From AE-B3B sp964543295 (GTDB lineage Bacteria > Aerophobota > Aerophobia > Aerophobales > AE-B3A), in the NCBI GenBank assembly GCA_964543295.1, contig CAZIXA010000002.1, forward strand, positions 122,327 through 186,326: 64,000 bases of DNA. The letters are read 5' to 3'. Of the stretch, positions 34,205 to 42,038 are shown piece after piece. Numbering within the stretch: position 1 is the stretch's first letter; every line of letters begins with the position of its first letter. Position numbers and translations under genes: made by a program. The notes under the pieces are model-generated. The model made no database searches and was not told where the DNA came from. It saw only the letters and a program-made list of their open reading frames with translations.

Positions 34205-35319
34205 AAGAAAAGAAAATCATTTTGGTAGTGCTCACCGCAGCGATACTCGTACCGTTGGTCTGTAATATCCTGGGAGATGCACAGGCAAGAGAGAATCAAT
34301 CAGAAAATCTTCTTCTTAATCCCGATTTTGAAGTTCTGGAGGGGCCAGATAAACCAAATTTCTGGAGTAGAGGAGGGGGCTGGTCTGTCGATACCGAAGA
34401 GCCCTATCAAGGAAGAAATTGCATGCGGGCCAGTGAAGCCTGGAGCTGGCTCTCACAGGAAATTTCAGCTAGGCCGGAACAGTATTATTCCTTCACCGCC
34501 TATGTCAAATCAGATATTAGGGTGGAGAAGAAAACCGATTACCAAAATACTTTCCTGTGGCTGGACTTCCTGGATAAGAAGGGTGAGATCATCAAAGAAA
34601 GCTTTGGTGCGATTTATGCTCTCACTTCCTGGAGACTATACGGACGAGTGATCTTGGCTCCGGCTAAAACGAAAAAGATACGGGTTAAGCTGGGCAAGAG
34701 ATTGGGAGAGGGAAGTGTTTGGTTTGATGGGATTGAACTGAGACCTCTTTCGAACAATTTGCTTCTCAATCCAGATTTTGAGATTCTTGGTCCCTCAGGC
34801 AATCCTGAGTTTTGGGGTACTATGCCTGGATGGTCTCTCGATACCAGGGAGCCCTATCGGGGAAAGAATTGCATGCAGGGGACTGAAGCCTGGCAGCAGC
34901 TCTGGCAACAGCTCCCCGCCAGGCCCAATAGTTTCTTAATCCTGAAGGCCCACCTAAGATCGGATATTATGGCTGAAGGGGCTGATGATAGGAATGCAGT
35001 TATTCAACTTGCGTGTTTGGACAGCAAGGGTAGAGTCATTAAGAGGGAGGAGTATGCTATGGTTGTCTCTTCCCCTTGGCAGGAAAGGGAAATTTCGGTT
35101 TACCCTCCGCCAGACACCACTGCAGTCAAAATAGCTCTAGTCAAAAGATTGGGGAAGGGAAACCTCTGGGTTGATGACCTTCAAATGAGACAACTACCTT
35201 CATACCTGAGGATAAGGATACTAAGGGCAATTTTAGACGACAAGCCATTTTTCATTTTTTATTTTTCCCTGTATCTAATCTTGATAATATCGCTTATAAG
35301 AGTAGTTTTGAAGAGATAG
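34201..35319 (+). CDS. Exported protein with two tandem jelly-roll carbohydrate-binding-like repeats and a C-terminal membrane anchor
   Basis: 372 residues from ATG 34201, which overlaps the previous stop. N-terminal signal-type segment (IILVVLTAAILVPLVCNIL, cleaved near AQA). Repeat 1 covers about residues 35-182 and repeat 2 about 186-333. Each has NLLLNPDFE, FW near residue 20, GWS(V/L)DT with (E/R)EPYxGxNCM, a YVKSDI or HLRSDI strand, and KRLGEGSVWFDGI or KRLGKGNLWVDDL at the end. This is the CBM4/9 galactose-binding-like sandwich layout. A final membrane segment (FFIFYFSLYLILIISLIRVV) anchors it. The same domain is found inside the ligase at 50955. Confidence 0.7.
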   Translation: MKEKKIILVVLTAAILVPLVCNILGDAQARENQSENLLLNPDFEVLEGPDKPNFWSRGGGWSVDTEEPYQGRNCMRASEAWSWLSQEISARPEQYYSFTAYVKSDIRVEKKTDYQNTFLWLDFLDKKGEIIKESFGAIYALTSWRLYGRVILAPAKTKKIRVKLGKRLGEGSVWFDGIELRPLSNNLLLNPDFEILGPSGNPEFWGTMPGWSLDTREPYRGKNCMQGTEAWQQLWQQLPARPNSFLILKAHLRSDIMAEGADDRNAVIQLACLDSKGRVIKREEYAMVVSSPWQEREISVYPPPDTTAVKIALVKRLGKGNLWVDDLQMRQLPSYLRIRILRAILDDKPFFIFYFSLYLILIISLIRVVLKR

Positions 35320-35339
35320 GGAAAGAGAAAAGTTAATCA

Positions 35340-36761
35340 ATGGGTACGATAAGAAGAGTGGTAAGAAATTTTTTCTCTGTTTCCTTCGCCGAAGTGATTC
35401 TTCGGGGTATTACCTTTCTCGTTATTGTATATCTAGCCAGGATTCTAGCCCCGGCCAACTTTGGCAAGATAGGCTTTGCTCAAGCAGTGGTTGCCTATTT
35501 TTTGTTACCGGTTAATCTGGGGTTGACCGTTCTGGGAGTACGGGAAGTTGCCCGGGATAAGGATAATATCGATAAATACGCCAGCAGCATAGTTACTTTA
35601 AGATTGACCCTGGCACTATTTTCTTTTTGTTCACTTTTGGCTTTCGTCACTTTTATTCACCAGTCCTATGAAGTAAAATATTTAATCTACGTTTACGGCC
35701 TGACCCTATTTTCCTCTGCTTTATTGACAGAGTGGCTCTTTCAAGGTATAGAAAAGATGCAGTTTATCGGAATAGCCAGAGTATTAGATAAACTTCTCTA
35801 TGGAGTTCTGATATTTCTTTTGGTTCGAAGTTCCAAAGAGCTATTGCTCATTCCTTATTTGTGGTTGGCTGGTAGTCTCGTGGGAACCGGATTCCTTATT
35901 TTTGTCTTTGCCAGGCGATTCGGTAAACTGAGATTGAAATTTAATTTCTCTTTCTGGAAGGGCTTGATGCGGCGGGCTCTACCCATGGGTGCTGCAGCGA
36001 TAATGATCCAGATATATTATAATTTTGATGTGGTGATGCTGGGGTTTATCAAAGGGGATAAGGCGGTGGGATGGTATAGTGCGGCCTATAAGCTAATATT
36101 GCTCATCTGGGGATTTATTCCCATTTTTGTAAATGCAGTATTTCCCCTCATGTCAAGATATTATAAGGAATCCCAGGAAAAATTAAAGACTCTAATCCTC
36201 TCGACAACCAGGCTCTTGAGCACAGTGGCCTTACCGATAGGAATTGGGGGAACTATACTGGCCAGGCCAATTATGGGTTTTTTTTATGGGGAAAAGTTTA
36301 ACCAGGGGATAATTAGTTTTCAGATATTGATCTGGAGTGTGGTGATAATCTGCATAAGGTGTATCTACGAGCACTCCTTTCTTGCCTGCGATTTGGAGAA
36401 AAGATTTATGTGGGGGGTAGCGCTGGGAGCTCTTACCAATGTTGGTTTAAACATAATTTTAATCCCCTATTTTAGCCTTAAGGGAGCGGCGGTGGCCACA
36501 GTTATCAGTGAGTTTGTTTTTTCAGCTTATTTGCTCTCTTATTTCCAGGTGGTGAGCAGGATGCAAATTATGAGTTATTCCCTGAAGCCTCTGGTTGCTG
36601 CAGCTCTTATGGGCCTCGTGGTATATTATGCTAGAAATCTGAATCCGGGCTTATCAATATCCATGGGTATTCTTACCTATTCAGTCCTTATTATATTACT
36701 AAAGGGCGTAACCCTAGGAGAAATGGCCCGGTTGAAGGAACAGATCCTGGCCAAAAGATAA
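35340..36761 (+). CDS. wzx: Lipid-linked oligosaccharide flippase, Wzx/MATE-type
   Basis: 473 residues, about twelve or more hydrophobic segments. Typical Wzx features: FAEVILRGITFLVIVYLARI at the N-terminus, APANFGKIGFAQAVVAYFLL, GLTVLGVREVARD, TEWLFQGIEKMQFIG and YNFDVVMLGFIKGDKAVGWY. It flips the undecaprenyl-diphosphate-linked repeat unit to the periplasmic face, where the polymerase and ligase act. It lies among GT-C and ligase genes and is separate from the Wzm/Wzt exporter 24 kb upstream. Confidence 0.92.
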   Translation: MGTIRRVVRNFFSVSFAEVILRGITFLVIVYLARILAPANFGKIGFAQAVVAYFLLPVNLGLTVLGVREVARDKDNIDKYASSIVTLRLTLALFSFCSLLAFVTFIHQSYEVKYLIYVYGLTLFSSALLTEWLFQGIEKMQFIGIARVLDKLLYGVLIFLLVRSSKELLLIPYLWLAGSLVGTGFLIFVFARRFGKLRLKFNFSFWKGLMRRALPMGAAAIMIQIYYNFDVVMLGFIKGDKAVGWYSAAYKLILLIWGFIPIFVNAVFPLMSRYYKESQEKLKTLILSTTRLLSTVALPIGIGGTILARPIMGFFYGEKFNQGIISFQILIWSVVIICIRCIYEHSFLACDLEKRFMWGVALGALTNVGLNIILIPYFSLKGAAVATVISEFVFSAYLLSYFQVVSRMQIMSYSLKPLVAAALMGLVVYYARNLNPGLSISMGILTYSVLIILLKGVTLGEMARLKEQILAKR

Positions 36762-36792
36762 AATAGAACAATAGCTGGAGCCTGGTAGGAAA

Positions 36793-37989
36793 ATGCCTGG
36801 AGGGAAAGTAGCCATACTAAGAGGAGCAAACTTGAATAAATATGAAATGCAGACCTATGAAAAGCTTAATCAGTTGTCAAATCTTGAGATAAAAACCTTT
36901 TCTTCTCTTTTTCCCCAGCACCAGATCAATAGTATTAATTTGTCCAACAGGAGACTATTAGGCAGTGAGGATTTTATACGGTATTTAATCCCCCAGAAGA
37001 TGCGAACCCACGTAAGATTTGTTCTGGAGGGGTTAATCGGGGTCAGGCAACTGGTCTTTGGTTTAGTGAACGAGCTGGAGGAGTTCGATCTCATCCACAC
37101 TGCAGACCCCTGGTATTACTACTCCTATCAGGCAGCAAAAGCGAAGGATAAGTACCGCTCTAGGCTGGTGGTCACCCAATGGGGAAATATCCCCTTTCTA
37201 TTCGAGCAAAATGGACTGGCCAGACACCTTAAATATACGGTATTGAAAAGTGCTGATCATTTCATTGCCATGTCCAAGAGAGCGAGGGAAACCCTGCTTC
37301 TGGAGGGGGTTGCTCCCCATAGAATAACGGTAGCTCCGGTTGGGATCGACGTTGATCGCTTTAAACCCCGGGGAAAAAACGAGAAACTACTGGGTTATCT
37401 TGGTCTAAACAATGAAGATCTGGTCATCTCATTTTCCGGGAGACTGGCCTATTCTAAAGGGGTCGAATTTCTCCTCTACGCCTTCAAAAAGCTAATCTCA
37501 GATCCAAGGATAAAATCTCTGGGTAGGAAGTTAAAATTGGCATTGTTTGGAAAAGGAGAAAAAAAAAGTAGATTACTAGAACTGGTACACCGACTCGGTC
37601 TGGGAAAAGATACCTTTTTTTATGGATTCTATCCCTACGAAAAGATGGAGCAGGTCTACAATACCACCGATATACTTGTTCTTCCCAGCGTTTCTACTAA
37701 ATGGTGGCAGGAACAACTGGGCATGGTACTGGTGGAGGGTATGGCCTCCGGTTGTGCGGTTGTTTCTACCCGCAGTGGCTCTATTCCAGAGGTAGTTGGT
37801 GATGCCGGTCTATTATGCAATCCGGGCGATTTTTATGACCTGTACCTAAAGATGAGGGAGCTTTGCCTCAATGATGATTTGAGGAAAAAATTGGCGGAAA
37901 AGGGAAGAGAAAGAGTTTGTCAACGGTATAATTTCATCACTAATGCTCAAAAGATAGATGTTGTTTATCGATCGGTTTTATCTCAATAA
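36793..37989 (+). CDS. GT4 family glycosyltransferase
   Basis: 398 residues. The N-terminal domain is unusual, MPGGKVAILRGANLNKYEMQ, then a DLIHTADPWYYYSYQAAKAK acceptor region. Donor domain: ISFSGRLAYSKGVEFLLYAF, VLPSVSTKWWQEQLGMVLVE (EQLGMVLVEGMASG forms the EX7E motif) and GSIPEVVGDAGLLCNPGDF. The W-W-Q-E-Q-L-G version of the motif is characteristic of a GT4 subgroup often linked to O-antigen or mycothiol-like genes. Sugar unknown. Confidence 0.87.
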   Translation: MPGGKVAILRGANLNKYEMQTYEKLNQLSNLEIKTFSSLFPQHQINSINLSNRRLLGSEDFIRYLIPQKMRTHVRFVLEGLIGVRQLVFGLVNELEEFDLIHTADPWYYYSYQAAKAKDKYRSRLVVTQWGNIPFLFEQNGLARHLKYTVLKSADHFIAMSKRARETLLLEGVAPHRITVAPVGIDVDRFKPRGKNEKLLGYLGLNNEDLVISFSGRLAYSKGVEFLLYAFKKLISDPRIKSLGRKLKLALFGKGEKKSRLLELVHRLGLGKDTFFYGFYPYEKMEQVYNTTDILVLPSVSTKWWQEQLGMVLVEGMASGCAVVSTRSGSIPEVVGDAGLLCNPGDFYDLYLKMRELCLNDDLRKKLAEKGRERVCQRYNFITNAQKIDVVYRSVLSQ

Positions 37990-38015
37990 AAGAAGAATGT
38001 GGGGACGGGGGCAAA

Positions 38016-39095
38016 ATGATCTCCGTAGCGTGTGTCTATAATAATCAAGAAAGCCTCAAGAAACATCTATTGAAGAGTCTGGCTAACCAATCGGCTAAGT
38101 TTGAGCTAATTACGGTAGATAATACCGGGGGACAATTCAAGTCAGCCTCCAAGGGACTAAATTATAGTGCCAGAAAAGCGAAAGGTAAGTACCTGATGTT
38201 TGTTCATCACGATGTGGTGCTATGCAGCAGGTTCTGGCTGGAGGATGTGGAGAAGATCTTAGAGAATGTCCCCTCTCTAGGAGTGGCCGGATGTTCTGGA
38301 GTGAGTCAGGAGGGCAAAATGCTGGGGTTTATAAAGGATAGAGGTTGTCTGTGGGGTAGCCCGGTTACTGAGGCGGAAGAGGTACAGACCCTGGATGAAT
38401 GTCTCTTGATAATCCCCAGAGTGATCTTTGATAGGTTTAAATTCGATGAGAGACTCCCAGGCTGGCATGCTTATGGAGTGGATTACTCCTTGACGGTAAA
38501 GGAACATGGACTGAAGCCTTATGTAATCCCGGCCTTTATTCATCATGACTCTCTGAATGTCTTGCCTGCCCTGGATCCGGGGGGTCTTTCAAGGGCCCAC
38601 CGAAAGGTGTGGAGTAAGCATCGAGTAAGCTCTCCTCGTGTCTTTACCTCTTGTGGAAATCTCTGGTGGGGTAGATGCATTCTCCCCTTATTCCTTCAGA
38701 GAATTTTAAGGCCACTCTATAGAAAGATATATCCAACTCTACCTGACCATTCTGAATATCTGGAAAAAAAACTGGGAGGTTGTGAAAAAATCCTATTTCT
38801 CCATTGGGGGAAGGATTTTCTCATCAAATTTCGATCAGTACCGTATTTAATTAAAAGCGAAACCTTTACCTCAGAGGGGATTGAAAGAAGGGAAATTTTG
38901 CATCAGTATGTGTCAACCGAGGATATTGAAAAGATGAGATTTAGCCAAGGAGCTTTTGATGCAGTTATTCTAACTTCGGAGATAGTAGAAAATCTATCAG
39001 ATGACTCGGTAATTATGAAGAAGGCTAAAGGGTGGGCCAGAAAGAAAGTTTTCGTAGTTCCTCTGCATGAGTTCGATTCAGCCAGGGAAAGATAA
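38016..39095 (+). CDS. GT2-like protein of the StrF type (Glyco_tranf_2_5) with a C-terminal extension
   Basis: 359 residues. The N-terminal 205 residues read VACVYNNQESLKKHLLKSLA, LITVDNTGGQFKSASKGLNY, KGKYLMFVHHDVVLCSRFWL and GWHAYGVDYSLTVKEHGLKP. The HHDV in place of DxD is typical of the StrF-like group. The C-terminal 150 residues hold a stretch (CEKILFLHWGKDFLIKFRSV and GAFDAVILTSEIVENLSDDS) that looks like the second half of a methyltransferase-like fold, without the SAM motif. This may be a fused, non-catalytic domain. Confidence 0.65.
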   Translation: MISVACVYNNQESLKKHLLKSLANQSAKFELITVDNTGGQFKSASKGLNYSARKAKGKYLMFVHHDVVLCSRFWLEDVEKILENVPSLGVAGCSGVSQEGKMLGFIKDRGCLWGSPVTEAEEVQTLDECLLIIPRVIFDRFKFDERLPGWHAYGVDYSLTVKEHGLKPYVIPAFIHHDSLNVLPALDPGGLSRAHRKVWSKHRVSSPRVFTSCGNLWWGRCILPLFLQRILRPLYRKIYPTLPDHSEYLEKKLGGCEKILFLHWGKDFLIKFRSVPYLIKSETFTSEGIERREILHQYVSTEDIEKMRFSQGAFDAVILTSEIVENLSDDSVIMKKAKGWARKKVFVVPLHEFDSARER

Positions 39096-39124
39096 CCGGT
39101 AATGTCAAAAGTTATAGCCGTAAT

Positions 39125-39178
39125 AAAAAGAGGGGTCAGGTCTCAACATTTAACATTCGTCTTAGCCACCCATTTTTT
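39125..39178. repeat. REP-like element AAAAAGAGGGGTCAGG...TTTTTT
   Basis: The stretch begins AAAAAGAGGGGTCAGG and TCTCAACATTTAACATTC and ends CCCATTTTTT. The strings AGGGGTCAGGTCT and CAACATT are familiar from short palindromic elements moved by Y1/REP-type transposases in several phyla. The arms here are imperfect. No transposase lies nearby. Confidence 0.45.
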
Positions 39179-39195
39179 GTCAGGGGATGTATATC

Positions 39196-39342
39196 GTAAA
39201 TACTCAGTGAACCCCGTCATCGCGAGCGAAGTAATCTCGGTAATCGCCGGTAGCCGCAGGCTTTAGCCTGCGTTTATGCGCACTCTAAAGGGTGCGGCTA
39301 CTCGCAGTCAACAACATAGAGCGTCCTTCACTGAATATTTAC
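39196..39342. mobile_element. MITE-like element with 16-bp terminal inverted repeats
   Basis: GTAAATACTCAGTGAA (39196-39211) and TTCACTGAATATTTAC (39327-39342) are inverted with one mismatch in 16. The 115-base core holds a 23-base dispersed repeat (39216-39238) and nested hairpins. There is no coding capacity. A third copy of the terminus, TTCAGTGAATATTTAC, lies at 39545-39560 in the leader of the next gene. A non-autonomous transposable element is the natural reading. Confidence 0.6.
39250..39301. repeat. Nested inverted repeat (cruciform-like)
   Basis: Outer arms GTAGCCGCA (39250-39258) and TGCGGCTAC (39293-39301) pair over nine bases. Inside are CGCAGGCT-TT-AGCCTGCG (39255-39272) and GCACTC-TAAA-GGGTGC (39280-39295). 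Outer and inner stems share bases, so two alternative structures are possible. The core resembles GC-rich dispersed palindromes common in metagenomic bacteria. Confidence 0.75.
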
Positions 39343-39472
39343 TATTAGCTTTATCTCAGCCTCGCTAAACTTGCGACTTCTCAAGATATATTGTTCTATC
39401 GTTGCTAACCTCTTTTTTAAAATAATATCACAAAAGAAAAAGGTGCGTAAGTGGAAAAATTAAAAATATTTC

Positions 39473-39501
39473 TTGCCTTAGGAAAGAATTATTGATATAA
39501 T
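39473..39501 (+). promoter_or_regulatory. Promoter of the RmlC-like operon
   Basis: TTGCCT (39473-39478), a 17-base spacer and TATAAT (39496-39501), 84 bases before ATG 39585. The leader between them includes the inverted-repeat copy at 39545-39560, so the untranslated leader overlaps mobile sequence. Confidence 0.6.
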
Positions 39502-39584
39502 CTTAGTTAAAAAGTGAAGGGTGGGTAAAAAGTCTCGGACGGGATTCAGTGAATATTTACAGATAACCGGAAAGGGGCTAAATT

Positions 39585-40073
39585 ATGGAAAAGGAAGTAG
39601 TAAGAAGAGGGTTTAACCAGGCGACTATTAAGAATGTGCAGTTGATTCCTCTGGTGGCACATGTGGATGATCGGGGATATCTCATCGAGATTGTCCGAGC
39701 GGTGGACCCCTATCTTCACAAATTTGGTCAGGTATATCTGGTGGGGGATTTTGTACCGGGGACCATTAGAGCTTTCCATAAACATAAGCTGCTTTGGGAT
39801 TATTTTTTCATTAGCCATGGCTCGGCTAAGTTTGTCTTGGTGGATGACCGGCAAAAAAGTAGGACTTACCGGGAGATGAATATATTTATTATTTCAGCCA
39901 GAAATCCCAGTCTTCTGGTAGTACCTCCTCAGGTTTTTCATGGCTGGATGGCTCTCGAAGGTGATACTCAAATGATAAGTACGGCGAGCGAGGTCTATAA
40001 TCGAGAGGAACCCGATGAGGTGAGGATTCCCTCGGATTCCTTTGGAGATGTCTGGGAAGTTAAGGGACGATGA
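39585..40073 (+). CDS. dTDP-4-dehydrorhamnose 3,5-epimerase-like cupin (RmlC/RfbC family)
   Basis: 162 residues, cupin fold. DDRGYLIEIVRAVDPYLHKF, GQVYLVGDFVPGTIRAFHKH with the RAFHxH active-site histidine, DYFFISHGSAKFVLVDDRQK, and LLVVPPQVFHGWMALEGDTQ, ending in NREEPDEVRIPSDSFGDVWE. Family members epimerise C3 and C5 of dTDP-4-keto-6-deoxyglucose; FdtA-like relatives isomerise. This short, archaeal-like version often sits next to NAD-dependent epimerases. It heads the three-gene sugar-nucleotide group with 40093 and 41178. AAAGGGG precedes the ATG. Confidence 0.85.
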   Translation: MEKEVVRRGFNQATIKNVQLIPLVAHVDDRGYLIEIVRAVDPYLHKFGQVYLVGDFVPGTIRAFHKHKLLWDYFFISHGSAKFVLVDDRQKSRTYREMNIFIISARNPSLLVVPPQVFHGWMALEGDTQMISTASEVYNREEPDEVRIPSDSFGDVWEVKGR

Positions 40074-40092
40074 TGGGAGGGGGAGTGGAACT

Positions 40093-41157
40093 ATGAAAGT
40101 GCTGGTAATTGGGGGGGCAGGCTACGTAGGATCCGTTCTGGTGGAGGAGCTTCTAGAGAAAGGCTACGCTGTAAGGGTCTTTGATCGACTTTATTATGGG
40201 GATGAAGGATTGAGAAAGGTAAGAGAGAGAGTAGAGTTGATATCAGGTGATATGAGAGAAATTCCTCCTTCGGTTTTGGAGGATGTTGAGGTGGTAATAA
40301 ATCTGGGAGGACTTTCCAATGATCCTACTGCCGAATATAATCCGAAGGCTAACTTCGAGATGAATACCAAGGCTGCGGAGACTTCAGCCCGGCTCTCTAA
40401 AGAAAATGGAGTGAGAAGATATATCCTGGCTTCCTCTTGCTCAATCTATGACTTTGGGGTCGGCGAGGAAGAAAGAGATGTTCTCCTGGATGAAGATGCT
40501 CCGGTGAATCCCAAGGCTGCTTATTCGAGTTCCAAATATCAAGCAGAGAGAGCCCTGTTGGGATTAATGGACGATGAGTTTTGCCCGGTGATCTTGAGGA
40601 AGGGAACTATCTATGGTTTTTCTCCTCGCATGAGGTATGACCTGGTAGTGAATACCCTTGTTAAAGATGCTCTGTATAAGGGTTACCTAACCATCTTTTA
40701 TGGAGGCGAAATGTGGAGACCTCTAGTGGAGGTAAGGGATGTAGCCAGGGTTTATGTTGCGGTTTTGGGAGCTGAAGAGGATAAAGTAAAGGGTCAGATA
40801 TTTAATGTGGTCTATAAAAATTTCAGGGTATCCGAACTTGCCTTTAGGGTGAGGAAGGCTTTACGAGAGGCAGGTATTAAGGCAGAGATTAAAGCTGATT
40901 ACCGATACAAAGGGGTAAGGAGCTACCGGGTCTCGGGTAAGAAACTAAGGAAGATTCTCGAAATAGAACCGGTGATCTGCGTGGAGGAGTCAGTTAAAGA
41001 TATGGTCGTGAAAATCAGAAATAATGCTTACGCAGATTTCGACAACCCCAAGTACTACAATATTCGCTGGATGAAGCTTCTAGAAGAGGCAGATAAAGTC
41101 ATTAAAGTAACCGGCTCTGTCTTTGAGACCCCCAAGACCACCACTAGCTCAGACTAA
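40093..41157 (+). CDS. NAD-dependent sugar-nucleotide epimerase/dehydratase
   Basis: 354 residues, extended SDR. MKVLVIGGAGYVGSVLVEEL (cofactor loop), NLGGLSNDPTAEYNPKANFE, ILASSCSIYDFG (Ser), YSSSKYQAERALL (YxxxK) and WRPLVEVRDVARVYVAVL. The C-terminus (RYKGVRSYRVSGKKLRKILE) is typical of the group that includes dTDP- or UDP-sugar epimerases near RmlC-like cupins. I use ATG 40093, since GGGAG precedes it and the cofactor loop starts at residue 4; an in-frame ATG at 40042 lies in the previous gene. Product sugar not readable. Confidence 0.88.
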   Translation: MKVLVIGGAGYVGSVLVEELLEKGYAVRVFDRLYYGDEGLRKVRERVELISGDMREIPPSVLEDVEVVINLGGLSNDPTAEYNPKANFEMNTKAAETSARLSKENGVRRYILASSCSIYDFGVGEEERDVLLDEDAPVNPKAAYSSSKYQAERALLGLMDDEFCPVILRKGTIYGFSPRMRYDLVVNTLVKDALYKGYLTIFYGGEMWRPLVEVRDVARVYVAVLGAEEDKVKGQIFNVVYKNFRVSELAFRVRKALREAGIKAEIKADYRYKGVRSYRVSGKKLRKILEIEPVICVEESVKDMVVKIRNNAYADFDNPKYYNIRWMKLLEEADKVIKVTGSVFETPKTTTSSD

Positions 41158-41177
41158 ATGAATCAAAGGAATAGGCA

Positions 41178-42038
41178 ATGAAGATTCTTATTATTGGAGC
41201 TAAGGGACAATTGGGAACTGATTCAGTAATGGCCCTGCGCCATCATCAAGTTATTGCCTTAACCCACAAAGAGATAGAAGTCTGTGATGATCAGGGGACA
41301 AGAAAGATCCTCGAGGAATATAAACCGCAGGTAATTATAAATACCAGCGCTTACCACAGAGTAGATCTGTGCGAGGATCACTTAGAGGAGACTTTTAAGG
41401 TCAATACCTATGCGGTCAGGAACCTGGCTGAGATTTGCCAGGATCTGGGAAGCGTGCTGGTACATCTCAGCACCGATTATGTTTTTGGGGGTGAGAAGGA
41501 AAGCCCTTACAGAGAAGAAGATCTACCCAATCCCCTGAATGTCTATGGGGTTTCTAAACTGGCCGGAGAGTATTTTGTCCGTCAAATTTGCCAGAGGTAT
41601 TTCATCATCCGGACCTCGGGGCTTTACGGGGTAGCTGGGGCATCCGGCAAGGGGGGGAATTTTGTGGAGCTTATGATCCGTCTGGCCAAAGAAGGAAGAC
41701 CAATTAAGGTGGTAAAGGACCAGATTTTAACACCTACTTACACTAAAGAGCTAGCGAAGAAGATCGCTCAGCTTATTGAAACTGGAGAATACGGCCTTTA
41801 CCATGTTACCAACAATGGTCAATGCTCCTGGTGTGAGTTTGCCCGGGTTATTTTTGAGCTGGTAGGACTACATCCAGACCTCTCTGCTACTACCAGTGAA
41901 GAGTTCGGTGCGAAAGCTAAGAGGCCCCATTATTCAGTGCTGGAAAATACAAATTTGGGAAAACTTGACCTGGATAACCTCATTAACTGGAGAGAAGCTC
42001 TGGAGCAATATTTAAAGGAGAAAGGACATTTAAGGTGA
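41178..42038 (+). CDS. rmlD: dTDP-4-dehydrorhamnose reductase
   Basis: 286 residues, SDR. ILIIGAKGQLGTDSVMAL, INTSAYHRVDLCEDHLEETF, VHLSTDYVFGGEKESPYREE and VYGVSKLAGEYFV with YxxxK, then FFIIRTSGLYGVAGASGKGG. These match RmlD, which reduces dTDP-4-keto-L-rhamnose to dTDP-L-rhamnose. With the RmlC-like cupin it suggests a rhamnose or related 6-deoxyhexose branch. RmlA and RmlB are not in this window and would have to be elsewhere. Its stop overlaps the next start as GTGA. Confidence 0.9.
   Translation: MKILIIGAKGQLGTDSVMALRHHQVIALTHKEIEVCDDQGTRKILEEYKPQVIINTSAYHRVDLCEDHLEETFKVNTYAVRNLAEICQDLGSVLVHLSTDYVFGGEKESPYREEDLPNPLNVYGVSKLAGEYFVRQICQRYFIIRTSGLYGVAGASGKGGNFVELMIRLAKEGRPIKVVKDQILTPTYTKELAKKIAQLIETGEYGLYHVTNNGQCSWCEFARVIFELVGLHPDLSATTSEEFGAKAKRPHYSVLENTNLGKLDLDNLINWREALEQYLKEKGHLR

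Larger units (their letters stand above)
39096..39584. other. Gene-free stretch with miniature repeats and a promoter
   Basis: No gene seen. It contains a 5-prime AAAAAGAGGGG...TTTTTT element (39125-39178), a 147-bp element bounded by 16-bp inverted repeats (39196-39342), nested hairpins (39250-39301), and a promoter (39473-39501) with a further copy of the terminal repeat (39545-39560). Confidence 0.75.

Noticed and set aside
39096..39584. tRNA or small RNA in the longest gene-free stretch
   Set aside because: No cloverleaf with CCA end or T-loop sequence; the paired segments are palindromic repeats.
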